Notes under the pieces: model-generated
The model's database searches: none
Told to the model about the DNA's origin: nothing
Seen by the model: the letters and a program-made list of their open reading frames with translations, nothing else
Position numbers and translations under genes: made by a program
Shown: positions 1-9,000 of the stretch, piece after piece
How the letters are laid out: each line of letters opens with the position of its first letter
Numbering within the stretch: the stretch's first letter is position 1
Assembly (NCBI GenBank): GCA_018262795.1
Contig: JADFDM010000002.1
Coordinates: forward strand, 124,001 to 188,000
DNA from: Sphingobacteriales bacterium
Lineage (GTDB): Bacteria > Bacteroidota > Bacteroidia > Chitinophagales > LD1
Reading direction: 5' to 3'
DNA: 64,000 nucleotides

Positions 1-1
1 T

Positions 2-679
2 ATTGCCGGTATTCAAAGCACCATCAAAGGCAAAAAGTATGTTAAAAGTATTCGCTTCGTATCGAAAGATGAGGCTGCTAAAACACTACAGCAAGATCTC
101 GGAGAAGATTTTCTCGACATATTGGGATACAACCCACTCTACAATTCTTTTCTGATCAATGTGTATGAAGATTATTCTAATGAAGAGGCGTTTGAGAAAA
201 TGAGTGTAGAGTTATCGGGGCTGGCAGGAGTGAAGCAAGTAAATTTTCAAAAGAACATTTTACAATCGCTCAACAAAGTTGCAGGAAGGGCCTCCCTCAT
301 TGTGCTGGTAATAGCCGGATTGCTGCTGGCTTTTGCTATCTCTCTTATCTTTAGCACTATCCGTATGGCTATGTTCTCCAGACGATTTACCATTAAAACC
401 ATGCAGCTTTTTGGCGCTACCCGCTGGTTTATTATTCGACCGTTTTTAGCGAAGAGCCTCCTGAACGGATTGCTCAGTGGGTTGATAGCTTGTACGTTTC
501 TTGCTGCTCTCGTTTTCTATTTTGACTACACTATTCCTGAACTTGGTTTGAAAGGTGATTTGGTTACATTTGCCACGCTTTTTGGAGCGCTGATTTTATT
601 TGGAATTTTGATTTCTTTTCTCAGCACTCTCACAGCGGTCTTCCGATACCTTCGATTGAAAGTAGAAGACCTTTACTAA
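2..679 (+). CDS. ftsX: Cell division ABC-type permease FtsX (5' partial)
   Basis: The reading frame is open from base 2, so the N-terminus lies outside the window; about 225 residues are visible. The visible part starts inside the periplasmic FtsX domain (KSIRFVSKDEAAKTL, then a LGYNPLYNSFLI segment). It continues into three hydrophobic segments of the FtsX permease fold with the typical cytoplasmic loop RRFTIKTMQLFGATRWFI. FtsX is the membrane partner of the ATPase FtsE and couples divisome assembly to cell-wall hydrolase activation. It heads a tight operon with a DUF3098 protein and uppP, an arrangement familiar in Bacteroidota. Identification is firm; only the truncation by the window edge limits it. 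Confidence 0.93.
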   Translation: MAGIQSTIKGKKYVKSIRFVSKDEAAKTLQQDLGEDFLDILGYNPLYNSFLINVYEDYSNEEAFEKMSVELSGLAGVKQVNFQKNILQSLNKVAGRASLIVLVIAGLLLAFAISLIFSTIRMAMFSRRFTIKTMQLFGATRWFIIRPFLAKSLLNGLLSGLIACTFLAALVFYFDYTIPELGLKGDLVTFATLFGALILFGILISFLSTLTAVFRYLRLKVEDLY

Positions 680-692
680 ACGGTAAAATAGC

Positions 693-980
693 ATGGCTAA
701 ACAAGTTCAACAAAAGGAGAAGCAAACTACGATTGCTTCAAAATCACAAACCAACGCTGCCCCTTTTATCTTCGACAAAACAAATTACCTCATCATGGTA
801 ACAGGCGTGGTGGTTATCCTTATCGGCTTTGCGCTGATGAGCGGTGGGGGTACAACTGATCCGAATATTTTTCCCCGGGAGGAACTATACAGTTTCAGAA
901 GAATTACCTTGGCCCCTATTGTAGTGATGTTCGGTTTCGGAATTGAAATATTTGCCATTTTAAAACGCCCTAAAAAGTAA
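693..980 (+). CDS. DUF3098 family small membrane protein
   Basis: This 95-residue protein has a charged, Gln/Lys-rich N-terminus (about 1-30) and two membrane segments, at about 32-50 ([19 protein letters not shown]) and about 70-90. A loop with a GGGTTDPN-type motif lies between them. That pattern, and its place between ftsX and uppP, is characteristic of the Bacteroidota DUF3098 family, whose function is unknown to me. It begins 13 bp after ftsX, and its stop codon shares one base with the uppP start, so the three genes are very likely co-transcribed and the last two translationally coupled. A role near the divisome or lipid-carrier recycling is inferred from context only. Confidence 0.85.
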   Translation: MAKQVQQKEKQTTIASKSQTNAAPFIFDKTNYLIMVTGVVVILIGFALMSGGGTTDPNIFPREELYSFRRITLAPIVVMFGFGIEIFAILKRPKK

Positions 981-1837
981 TGACCACTGCCGAGGCGGTA
1001 ATACTGGCAATCGTTGAGGGACTTACCGAATTTCTTCCTGTTTCATCTACAGGACACATGATTCTTGCGGAAGCTCTCTTGAAAGTAGAACAGAGTAGCT
1101 TCTCCAAAGTTTTTATCATCAACATTCAATTTGGAGCCATCCTTTCAGTCGTGGTTTTGTACTGGCGAAGATTCTTCCAATCCATTGATTTGTATTTCAA
1201 ACTATTCGTAGCTTTTATTCCGGCTGCTGTTTTCGGTTTGTTATTGAATGATTATTTGGATGCGCTGCTATCCAGTGTTACGGTAGTGGCTATTTCGCTA
1301 ATTGTGGGCGGTGTAGTGCTCCTTTTTACCGATAGAATATTTCATCAACAGATAGCGGATGCGGTCAATGACAGAGACGAAATAGTAGTGAAAGAAATTG
1401 ATGAATTTGGGATAGAACGGAAAAAAGAAGTACTAAAGAAATTCAGGTTGGGTTGGATGCAAGCCTTTATCATTGGTTGTTTTCAATGTATCGCTATGAT
1501 CCCGGGAGTTTCTCGTTCAGCGGCAACAATCATCGGTGGACTTACTCAAAAGCTGAATATGAAAAGAGCAGCCGAGTTTTCTTTTCTATTAGCAGTGCCT
1601 ACCATTACAGCCGCAGCCGGGTACAAACTATTGAAGGGAGCAGATGCCATCCGCGCTACAGATATTAATCTTCTACTTATCGGAAACGTTATTTCATTTC
1701 TGGTGGGCTTAGTCGCTATCAAATTCTTCATTGGGCTTATTACCCGCTACGGTCTTAAATTCTTTGGTTATTACCGTATTCTACTTGGCATCATCATTCT
1801 AATTATGATGGCCAAAGGCTACAAGATGGAAATTTAA
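980..1837 (+). CDS. uppP: Undecaprenyl-diphosphatase UppP/BacA
   Basis: Integral membrane phosphatase that dephosphorylates undecaprenyl diphosphate at the periplasmic face, recycling the lipid carrier for peptidoglycan and other envelope polymers. The two signature motifs are visible: the glutamate-rich N-terminal motif around residues 10-26 ([17 protein letters not shown]) and PGVSRSAAT at 175-183, which holds the catalytic Ser/Arg. At 285 residues with about eight hydrophobic segments it matches the family. A hydrophilic insertion at about 125-155, rich in Asp, Glu and Lys, lies between the membrane halves and is often seen in Bacteroidota members. The ATG overlaps the stop of the upstream DUF3098 gene by one base, and truB follows after 5 bp. 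Confidence 0.97.
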   Translation: MTTAEAVILAIVEGLTEFLPVSSTGHMILAEALLKVEQSSFSKVFIINIQFGAILSVVVLYWRRFFQSIDLYFKLFVAFIPAAVFGLLLNDYLDALLSSVTVVAISLIVGGVVLLFTDRIFHQQIADAVNDRDEIVVKEIDEFGIERKKEVLKKFRLGWMQAFIIGCFQCIAMIPGVSRSAATIIGGLTQKLNMKRAAEFSFLLAVPTITAAAGYKLLKGADAIRATDINLLLIGNVISFLVGLVAIKFFIGLITRYGLKFFGYYRILLGIIILIMMAKGYKMEI

Positions 1838-1842
1838 AACGT

Positions 1843-2529
1843 ATGGACTTCGAATTGGGGGAAGTGCTGCTGATCAATAAGCCACTTCGTTGGACATCAT
1901 TTGATGTGGTAAACAAACTTCGCTTTGCTTTAAAAGGGGTGTACGGGAAAAAGATGAAAGTGGGTCATGCCGGCACTTTAGACCCATTGGCTACCGGCCT
2001 GTTGATTATCTGTACCGGAAAGATGACTAAGCGTATTGATGAATTTGCAGGAATGGATAAAGAATACATCGGCACTTTTTATTTAGGAGCCACTACTCCT
2101 TCTTATGATTCTGAATATCCACCCAATGCTATTTTTTCTACAGAACACATTACAGAAGATATGTTAGCAGATGCGGCACAGAATTTTCTTGGTGAAATCG
2201 AGCAGGTGCCTCCTGTTTTTTCAGCTATAAAAATTGATGGGCAAGCGGCTTATCTGAAAGCTAGAAAGGGAAAAGAAGTAGAAATGAAAGCCCGGTCGGT
2301 GATTATTCGCGAGTTTGATTTAACCGATTCACTGATTCCTGATATTCATTTTCGAGTGCTGTGCAGCAAAGGCACTTATATCCGTTCGCTCGCTTTTGAT
2401 TTTGGAAAATATTTGAAGAGTGGGGCATACCTCAAAAGCCTCATCCGCACTAAAATTGGATCATTTGATTTGAACAATGCGCTCACGATTGAAGAGGCGG
2501 TTTCGCAAATAGAATCGGTAAAAAAATAA
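1843..2529 (+). CDS. truB: tRNA pseudouridine-55 synthase TruB
   Basis: Makes pseudouridine 55 in the T-loop of tRNAs. The N-terminal INKPLRWTSFDVV segment and the catalytic motif GHAGTLDPLATGLL (41-54, catalytic Asp47) are intact, followed by KEYIGTFYLGATTPSYDSE and the CSKGTYIRSL substrate-binding strand. The 228-residue length corresponds to the short form without a C-terminal PUA-like extension, usual in Bacteroidota. It is packed between uppP (5 bp gap) and ribF (9 bp gap) in one operon. The truB-ribF pairing is common in bacteria. Confidence 0.97.
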   Translation: MDFELGEVLLINKPLRWTSFDVVNKLRFALKGVYGKKMKVGHAGTLDPLATGLLIICTGKMTKRIDEFAGMDKEYIGTFYLGATTPSYDSEYPPNAIFSTEHITEDMLADAAQNFLGEIEQVPPVFSAIKIDGQAAYLKARKGKEVEMKARSVIIREFDLTDSLIPDIHFRVLCSKGTYIRSLAFDFGKYLKSGAYLKSLIRTKIGSFDLNNALTIEEAVSQIESVKK

Positions 2530-2538
2530 CTTTGTATC

Positions 2539-3468
2539 ATGCGTGTTTTTCGCGACTTAAATCATCTGCCCACTTTCAATAAATCTGTCATCACTATTGG
2601 AACTTTCGATGGTGTGCACATTGGACATCAGAAATTGATTCAGCGCATCAACCAGATTTCGAAAAAAACAAAGAGCGAAAATATCATCATCACTTTTCAT
2701 CCGCATCCGCGTATTGTTATTAACCCGCAGGACTCTACGCTTCGTTTGCTGAATACGATTGACGAAAAGATTGCCCTGTTGGAAAAATATGGAGTAGATA
2801 ATCTGGTGATTGTACCCTTCAGTCGAGACTTTTCAGAGCAGGAAGCCGAAACTTATGTGAGAGATTTCTTGGTCCGCAATTTTTCACCCGGTTACATTGT
2901 GATTGGTTACGATCACAAATTTGGCAAAAATAGAAGTGGCGATTATATGCTCTTAGAAAAGTTGAAAGCTCGTTACGGATATGAATTGGAGGAGATAGAC
3001 AAGCAAACGCTGGATGATATTGGCATCAGCTCTACCAAAATACGAATGGCGTTGGAGCAAGCGGATATAAAGTTTGCCAATGAGTTGTTGGGTCATCCTT
3101 ATACGCTCACAGGAACGGTGATAAAGGGATTGCAAAATGGACGGAAACTCGGCTTCCCTACTGCTAATCTTCAACTGACGGATGAATACAAATTAATTCC
3201 TGCCTGTGGCATTTATGCGGTATTAGTTCATCATGCAGGGATCGTGCATAAAGGCATGTTGAGTATCGGATTCAATCCAACCTTTGGCGGCACGGTAAAA
3301 AGCATTGAGGCCAATATCCTCGACTTCGATAAGGATATCTATGGAGAAGTACTCACTCTTGAGTTGATAGAATTTCTGAGAGAAGAAAAGAAATTTGATT
3401 CGGTGGAAGAACTAATAGCTGCTATCCATCAAGATGAAATAAATACCCGGAAGTTATTCTCCTCTTAA
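2539..3468 (+). CDS. ribF: Bifunctional riboflavin kinase / FAD synthetase RibF
   Basis: Converts riboflavin to FMN and then FAD. The N-terminal nucleotidyltransferase half carries TIGTFDGVHIGHQKL (19-33), the phosphate-binding signature with its HIGH-like element, and ISSTKIR near 163. The C-terminal flavokinase half carries NGRKLGFPTANL, with the PTAN motif that binds ATP/Mg, and a terminal FLREEKKFDSVEEL segment. The full length of 309 residues is typical. It is the last gene of the ftsX-to-ribF run; a convergent minus-strand gene follows. Confidence 0.97.
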   Translation: MRVFRDLNHLPTFNKSVITIGTFDGVHIGHQKLIQRINQISKKTKSENIIITFHPHPRIVINPQDSTLRLLNTIDEKIALLEKYGVDNLVIVPFSRDFSEQEAETYVRDFLVRNFSPGYIVIGYDHKFGKNRSGDYMLLEKLKARYGYELEEIDKQTLDDIGISSTKIRMALEQADIKFANELLGHPYTLTGTVIKGLQNGRKLGFPTANLQLTDEYKLIPACGIYAVLVHHAGIVHKGMLSIGFNPTFGGTVKSIEANILDFDKDIYGEVLTLELIEFLREEKKFDSVEELIAAIHQDEINTRKLFSS

Positions 3469-3527
3469 ATACACAACTATCCTTTGCCGATAACTTGAGT
3501 AACTTGACGGGACAGCCTAGGTTCTAT

Positions 3528-3716
3528 TTAATCGCACTTGTAACCATCGGCTATCAGGTGGTGGTAAGCCCCGGTGTAAGAGTCATCGGTTGCATAATCT
3601 TTTTTGCACAACTTTTGAGTTTTACCCGGATACTTGGTGCATTCTGTGCACTGCTTGCAAGAAGAAAAAGTGAATAGTAGAGTGCCGATAAACAAAAAGG
3701 AGAATAGGATGCGCAT
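3528..3716 (-). CDS. Small cysteine-rich lipoprotein, unknown function
   Basis: A 62-residue ORF on the minus strand starts MRILFSFLFIGTLLFTFSSC, a clear type II signal peptide with lipobox FSSC (lipid-modified Cys20). The mature part is about 42 residues with four more cysteines in a CKQCTECTKY...KLCKKD...YKCD pattern, suggesting a small disulfide-bonded or metal-binding module. It converges with ribF and has no operon partner. The opposite strand is also open here but has no signal peptide or recognisable content, so the minus strand is preferred. Similar short lipoproteins are scattered in Bacteroidota; no family name can be given. Confidence 0.7.
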   Translation of the reverse strand: MRILFSFLFIGTLLFTFSSCKQCTECTKYPGKTQKLCKKDYATDDSYTGAYHHLIADGYKCD

Positions 3717-3986
3717 ATCAAAATTGTATGGAACTAAGGTAAAAATTTATTTCTCATCGAATTGAGAATCTGTAAATTTTTGAAATCACTTTACTGGAGA
3801 TATTGTTCGGAGTACATGCTCAATTTGTGGAGTGAAGTAATATTTCTTTAGCTATGGTAATGAAAATTTTAGCTCATGTTTCGTTCAGCAAAATGGTTAC
3901 CCAAACTTTCTCCACAATCTTTTCAGTGACTATTCCATTAAAACAGAAAACGAGTATTTTGCAACCCATAAGCACACGTTTTTTAC

Positions 3987-4988
3987 ATGGACATTTCGAT
4001 TTACATCAGTGAATTGCTTTTTGAGCATGATTGCGTCATTATCCCTGATTTTGGCGGTTTAGTATGCAACTACAAACCGTCTGAAATTCATCCCGTTCTA
4101 AATTTAATTTCGCCACCTAGTAAGGCCATTGCTTTTAATAAAAATCTACAGCGTAATGATGGTCTATTGATCAGCTACATTGCGCAGCGGAAATTTATCT
4201 CTTTCGATATGGCTACTGCATTGGTAGCAGGTTGGGTAACCGGATCAAAATCCCTTTTAAAAGCAGGAGATCGAATTGAGCTTACTAAAATTGGCGAGTT
4301 ATATACTGACATCGAGGCCAATATTCAATTTGCACAAAATACCACGCAAAATTATTTGCGGACTTCGTACGGTTTAAAAACATTTTTTGCGGAGCCGGTC
4401 ATTCATGCAAAGGAAATTAAAGTAGTAAAGCCAGAGAACCCGGAAATAGAAAAAAACAGTAAGCCATCTAATTTTTGGAAAATTGCAGCCATTATCATCT
4501 TGCTTGTAGCAATGGCCGGCCTTACTCAATTAATGTGGTTAGGGGTGGAAATAAAACCGTTGCATGCTGATGAAGCAAACTTCAGCGCTTTAATTAGTCA
4601 GCTTTTAAAAATTCCTGAGTCAGAATTAAAGCCGGTGCCCATCGAAATTAATAAAGCTGAAATAATGAATAATGAAGGGGAAGAAATACGAGCAACGGAG
4701 ATCAATGCTGAAGTAACACCCTCTGTAAGCACGACTACAAGTAGCGATCTAATCGGAAGTAATGAGAGCAATGCCGGGTATTATATTATTATAGGCGCTT
4801 TTAAGAGCAACCATAATATTCAGTCTGCTACTGAAAAATTAACTGAAAGCCACAAAGAGATTTTACTGGATACTCAAGGTGAATTAACTCGTGTAGGTTA
4901 CTTTGCAGGCCCTAACTTTGCCACAGCAAAAGAGCAGCTCAAAGCTGCTCAGAAAGAAGACTCTTCTTATTGGTTGCTGAAAAGATAA
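3987..4988 (+). CDS. HU-CCDC81 domain / SPOR domain membrane protein
   Basis: The 333-residue protein has three parts. Residues 1-130 match the prokaryotic HU-CCDC81 module (ISELLFEHDCVIIPDFGGLVCN, a DNA-binding HU-like fold). A single membrane segment lies at about 163-185 (FWKIAAIIILLVAMAGLTQLMWL). A C-terminal SPOR domain occupies about 255-333 (AGYYIIIGAFKSNHNIQSATEKL ... TRVGYFAGPNFATAKEQL). SPOR domains bind peptidoglycan stripped of stem peptides at division septa, so the topology is a cytoplasmic HU-like head and a periplasmic septal anchor. This points to a cell-division or chromosome-tethering role, which is inferred. The gene stands alone and converges with the PorP/SprF gene only 5 bp away. 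Confidence 0.85.
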   Translation: MDISIYISELLFEHDCVIIPDFGGLVCNYKPSEIHPVLNLISPPSKAIAFNKNLQRNDGLLISYIAQRKFISFDMATALVAGWVTGSKSLLKAGDRIELTKIGELYTDIEANIQFAQNTTQNYLRTSYGLKTFFAEPVIHAKEIKVVKPENPEIEKNSKPSNFWKIAAIIILLVAMAGLTQLMWLGVEIKPLHADEANFSALISQLLKIPESELKPVPIEINKAEIMNNEGEEIRATEINAEVTPSVSTTTSSDLIGSNESNAGYYIIIGAFKSNHNIQSATEKLTESHKEILLDTQGELTRVGYFAGPNFATAKEQLKAAQKEDSSYWLLKR

Positions 4989-4993
4989 TTTCT

Positions 4994-6055
4994 CTAAAAC
5001 ATTACCGGGCAATGGCCGGGGTGCGGTTTTTTGCGAGCACATCCCTGATACATTAAGGAGATTTCGGGAGCCCCTACAGTAGCAGAAGCCGGAATAAGTT
5101 TTGAAACGTTGATGTCGTAGCTCAATCCACAACTAAATCCTTTCACCTCTATTTTGGTGTTCACTATCACTGCATCTAACAGACCGCGGTACTGAACTCC
5201 TACATGCAATGCGGTTTTACTGGTAGAAGGAGTGCCGAGCGCTGTCTTAAAATTACACCCTACATTAAACTCGTAAGCATTGCCTTGCACCAACACTAAA
5301 AAGTTCGGCATCACCGTTAGTCTTTTGCCGGTTGGAATAGCTGCTCCACCATGAATAGTAGTTTTCATAAAAATGCGGTCATTGCCGTCTGTGCTACTGG
5401 TTTGTCCGTTCGGGCGGAATGATATCTTAGGTTGGTTTAGATGGTTTAAAGAGAAGCCGAAATAAACATTCGCATCATTTTTTACCATAGCACTGTATAG
5501 TAAACCAAAACCTACATCTCCAAAAATTACTTTTGTTCTTCCGAAGGCTTCTTTCGTTCCATTCGGATCTACAGTTCCTGATGAGGGGTCATACTGAGAA
5601 TCAAAAGTGGCTTTTGATGCATCAATAGTTTTCATATTAAATGCCCCCTGTATGCCGGCTGAAATCTGCATAGTACCTTTTCTGTTCAACATAAAATGGT
5701 AGGCAAAGGAGAGGTCTAAGCGATTTGTATTGTAATTTAAGTCTCCGGCTTGATCCGAATAAAATGAAAGGCCAAGGCCGGCAAAACTGTTATACTTCGT
5801 CACTTTACCTATTGCCATATCTGCACCGGCTGCCATCGTTCGATAAGTATTTCCACTGGAAACGGTAGGCCACTGCATCCTAAAGTTTGCATGTATTCTA
5901 TAATCACAATCATTCATCCCGGCTAAGGCCGGATTGAGCAGCATTGGAGCTGCGTTGTATTGCGAGAAATGAACATCTTGGGAATGAACGGATAGAGCCG
6001 TTAATAATACCATTCCAATTACCTGTATTCGTTGTATATAATTCATCATAAGCAT
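4994..6055 (-). CDS. PorP/SprF family outer-membrane protein of type IX secretion
   Basis: The 353-residue protein has a signal peptide (MNYIQRIQVIGMVLLTALSVHSQ) followed by the PorP/SprF signature DVHFSQYNAAPMLLNPALAGM, then a beta-rich body typical of a 14-strand outer-membrane barrel. SprF-like proteins assist secretion and surface attachment of specific partners carrying type B T9SS signals. Its upstream neighbour, 7 bp away on the same strand, is such a partner (giant PKD protein), so the two form an SprB-SprF-like pair. The start shown is ATG; the second or third ATG a few codons downstream gives an equally good signal peptide. Confidence 0.9.
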   Translation of the reverse strand: MLMMNYIQRIQVIGMVLLTALSVHSQDVHFSQYNAAPMLLNPALAGMNDCDYRIHANFRMQWPTVSSGNTYRTMAAGADMAIGKVTKYNSFAGLGLSFYSDQAGDLNYNTNRLDLSFAYHFMLNRKGTMQISAGIQGAFNMKTIDASKATFDSQYDPSSGTVDPNGTKEAFGRTKVIFGDVGFGLLYSAMVKNDANVYFGFSLNHLNQPKISFRPNGQTSSTDGNDRIFMKTTIHGGAAIPTGKRLTVMPNFLVLVQGNAYEFNVGCNFKTALGTPSTSKTALHVGVQYRGLLDAVIVNTKIEVKGFSCGLSYDINVSKLIPASATVGAPEISLMYQGCARKKPHPGHCPVMF

Positions 6056-6062
6056 TAACAGA

Positions 6063-9000
6063 TTAACGGATTAAAGTTACATTTCCTTTTCCTTTTACTA
6101 TATCCCCATTTATACACTGAATTTCGTAACTGTAAACGTAAACAGCCGAATTTAGTTTCTGCCCTTGATTATCAGTGCCATCCCAACCCCATTTAGGGTC
6201 ATTTGGTGCTCCTGTTTCTGATTCAAATACGAGTTTTCCCCAACGATCAAAAATGCGGAAGTAGTTGATTTTTGTAGCCGCCAGCCCTCTTATCATAAAA
6301 ATATCATTCAGCCCATCGCCATTTGGAGTAAAAGTATTCGGGATAAAAATGATACTGTTATCACAAACTCTCAGCACCTCTATGGTCACAGAATCTGTGG
6401 TAGTGCAGGTAGTATTGTTTTCACTGTAATAAATGGTGGCGGAATAAGTGGTGGTTTGAGTGGGTAAGGCTATTGGATTAGGACAATTTCGACAATCTAG
6501 AGTGGCATCGGGAACCCAAATGATACTATCAACGCTGGCTGCAATTTGCGAGGAGATGTTAGAACTCAATCCTAATACAACCTGTTGCGGAGTGGCATCT
6601 ACCTCTAACGGAATGGGTTGAATTGTGCGAATGCTAAAGGTATCACTAGCCGCTGCGCATATTCCGTTCGTTGCGGAAACAATGTAGCTGATGTTAGCTA
6701 ATGGAGTCACTGTAACGGTAGTAGCATAAGGATCGCTTAACCAGACATTCGGAGTCCATACGATATTATCAAATACTCCACTGACGGTGTAATTGACTGA
6801 TGTTCCTAAACAAATGGTAGTGTCTCCCGGAAAAATCACTAATTCTGAAAGAGAATCGGAAACAACTGTTTTTACAATGGTGTCTGAACAGCCGTTAATA
6901 TCTTTCACCACTAACTGTACCGGATAGCTACCCGCTGGGAATTGGAAAGAGGTGTTACAGTTATTGTCTATGACAGGCGAAGGAGCTCCCTTCCAAAATA
7001 ACCACTCGCAAGAGATAATAGCTCCATCTCCTTGTGTGGAGGTGTTGCTCAACGGCATCATATCGGTTTCGCACGAAGTAGTCCAAGTAAAATCAGCATT
7101 GGGAATCTCGTTGACCGTAACCGGTATAATTGAAGTGTCGCGACAGTTATTTTGATCCATCACCACAACCGTTACCTCATAAGATGCTAAATAAGGTAAT
7201 GAATAAGAATGGCAAGGGGGAGTGGCACTATTAGAAGTTTGCCCATCACCATAAGACCAATTCCAAGTAGCAATAGGAGAGGTGCTGGTAGAAAGATCGG
7301 TAATACATAGTTGCTGATCACTACAAAGTACAGTATCATTCAATGAAAATGCGGCCTCCGGTTTAGGCAGTATGTTTACTTGTTTAGACATAGAGTCAGT
7401 GCATCCGTTATTGTCCATTATGTATTCCGTAATATTCTGATTCCCGAATACCTGATAGGTATGGCAGGTGTTGGCACCCGAAGCCGTATCCGAATCTCCA
7501 AAATCATATATCCAGTTCACCAGCGTACCATTGATATTTGTGGAACTATCTGCAACACATACCGGATCCCCTTCGCAATAAATAGTTCCCACACTAAAAT
7601 TGGCAAATACCTGTGAGATGGACAGTACTGCGGTATCTGTATCCGCACAACCATATTGATCGCCTACATGTAACGTAATGGTGGTATCTTGGAATAATTG
7701 AACGGTAGGGTTGTAAATGGTATCATTCGAGAAAAGACCCAAAGGTTCCCAATGAGGAACAGTTCCCCCTGAACCATTGATCTGTGTAACAGCCCCATAA
7801 CATACATTTCTATCCCCTCCGGCATCTGCAATCGGATTATCAATGACTCTGATTACTGTTGAGGAGTCACAATCAGGACAGCCGACACTGTCATATACAC
7901 ACATGGTCACTCTATAATAACCACCGGTAGAGAAAGAATGACAGAAATCGGGAGTATAAGAGGTATCCACTCCTGAATTATCTCCGAAGTCCCATATCCA
8001 ATATTGAGGGCCGGTTAAAGGATAGATGTAAGAAGTATCGTGGAAGCATATTGATGCATTAGCGCAGACTAAGGAATCATCAGCATAAAATCCGGCAATA
8101 GGAAACTCGGGAACCACCACTACTTCACTTACAATGGAATCGTAGCACCCAAAATTACTATGAACATATAACCTAGTATTATAGCCACCCGGTTGTGCGT
8201 AATAATGACATGGATTTAAGGATTGTGACGAATCTAATGGACTGCCATCTCCAAAATCCCAAACACGGTAGGATGTAAATGAATGGTTAGATGGTAGATG
8301 ATAACTGGTGATATCTTGAAAACATACAGTGCCATTTACACAAACACCGTAATTGTCAAACGTAAAATTCACTGTAGGGGAATCTATAAATGCGTAGTTC
8401 CCATCGAGATATACTTGACAGCCGGAAGCATCTCCAAAAATTAACTGAGGTTTACAGCTATCTGCAACACAGTAGGGCACTTGAAATTGTAAACTTGTAG
8501 GATTGGTCGGTGTGCCCACAGGTTGAATGGGATCTACTTGAGAATAACCTTGATTACAGCCATACACCAAAGTAAGATTGGTAGAATTGACTGTATTAAT
8601 TGTAAAGTTAATAGTGTCTTTACAAGAGCACATATTGGTTGGATTAAATCCAAATTCTCCGTAAGGGCCATCTACACATATTGAGTCTATGAAAACTGAA
8701 TGGGAGCAGCCATCCTTGGTAGTGACCGTTTGTGTAACGGCATAGCAACCGGGATAATTATAGATATGACCGGGATTACGAAATACAGAAACGCTGTTAT
8801 CTCCAAAATTCCATAGCCAAGTCGAATCTACATATTGTGAGGTGTCAGTATATTGTAAAATAGTCGGTGGATTAGGGCAAGAGATATAATTTGCTGAAAC
8901 ATAGCCACCTGCTTTCGGATAGTGATTTCGAATATTTATAGTATCATAAAAATCACATTGCCCTCCTGAAGAAATATGTACATAGGCTATATAATCTCCA

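Noticed and set aside
3495-3677. Plus-strand 60-residue ORF opposite the small lipoprotein
   Set aside because: The minus-strand ORF has a clear lipobox and cysteine pattern; the plus-strand one has neither.
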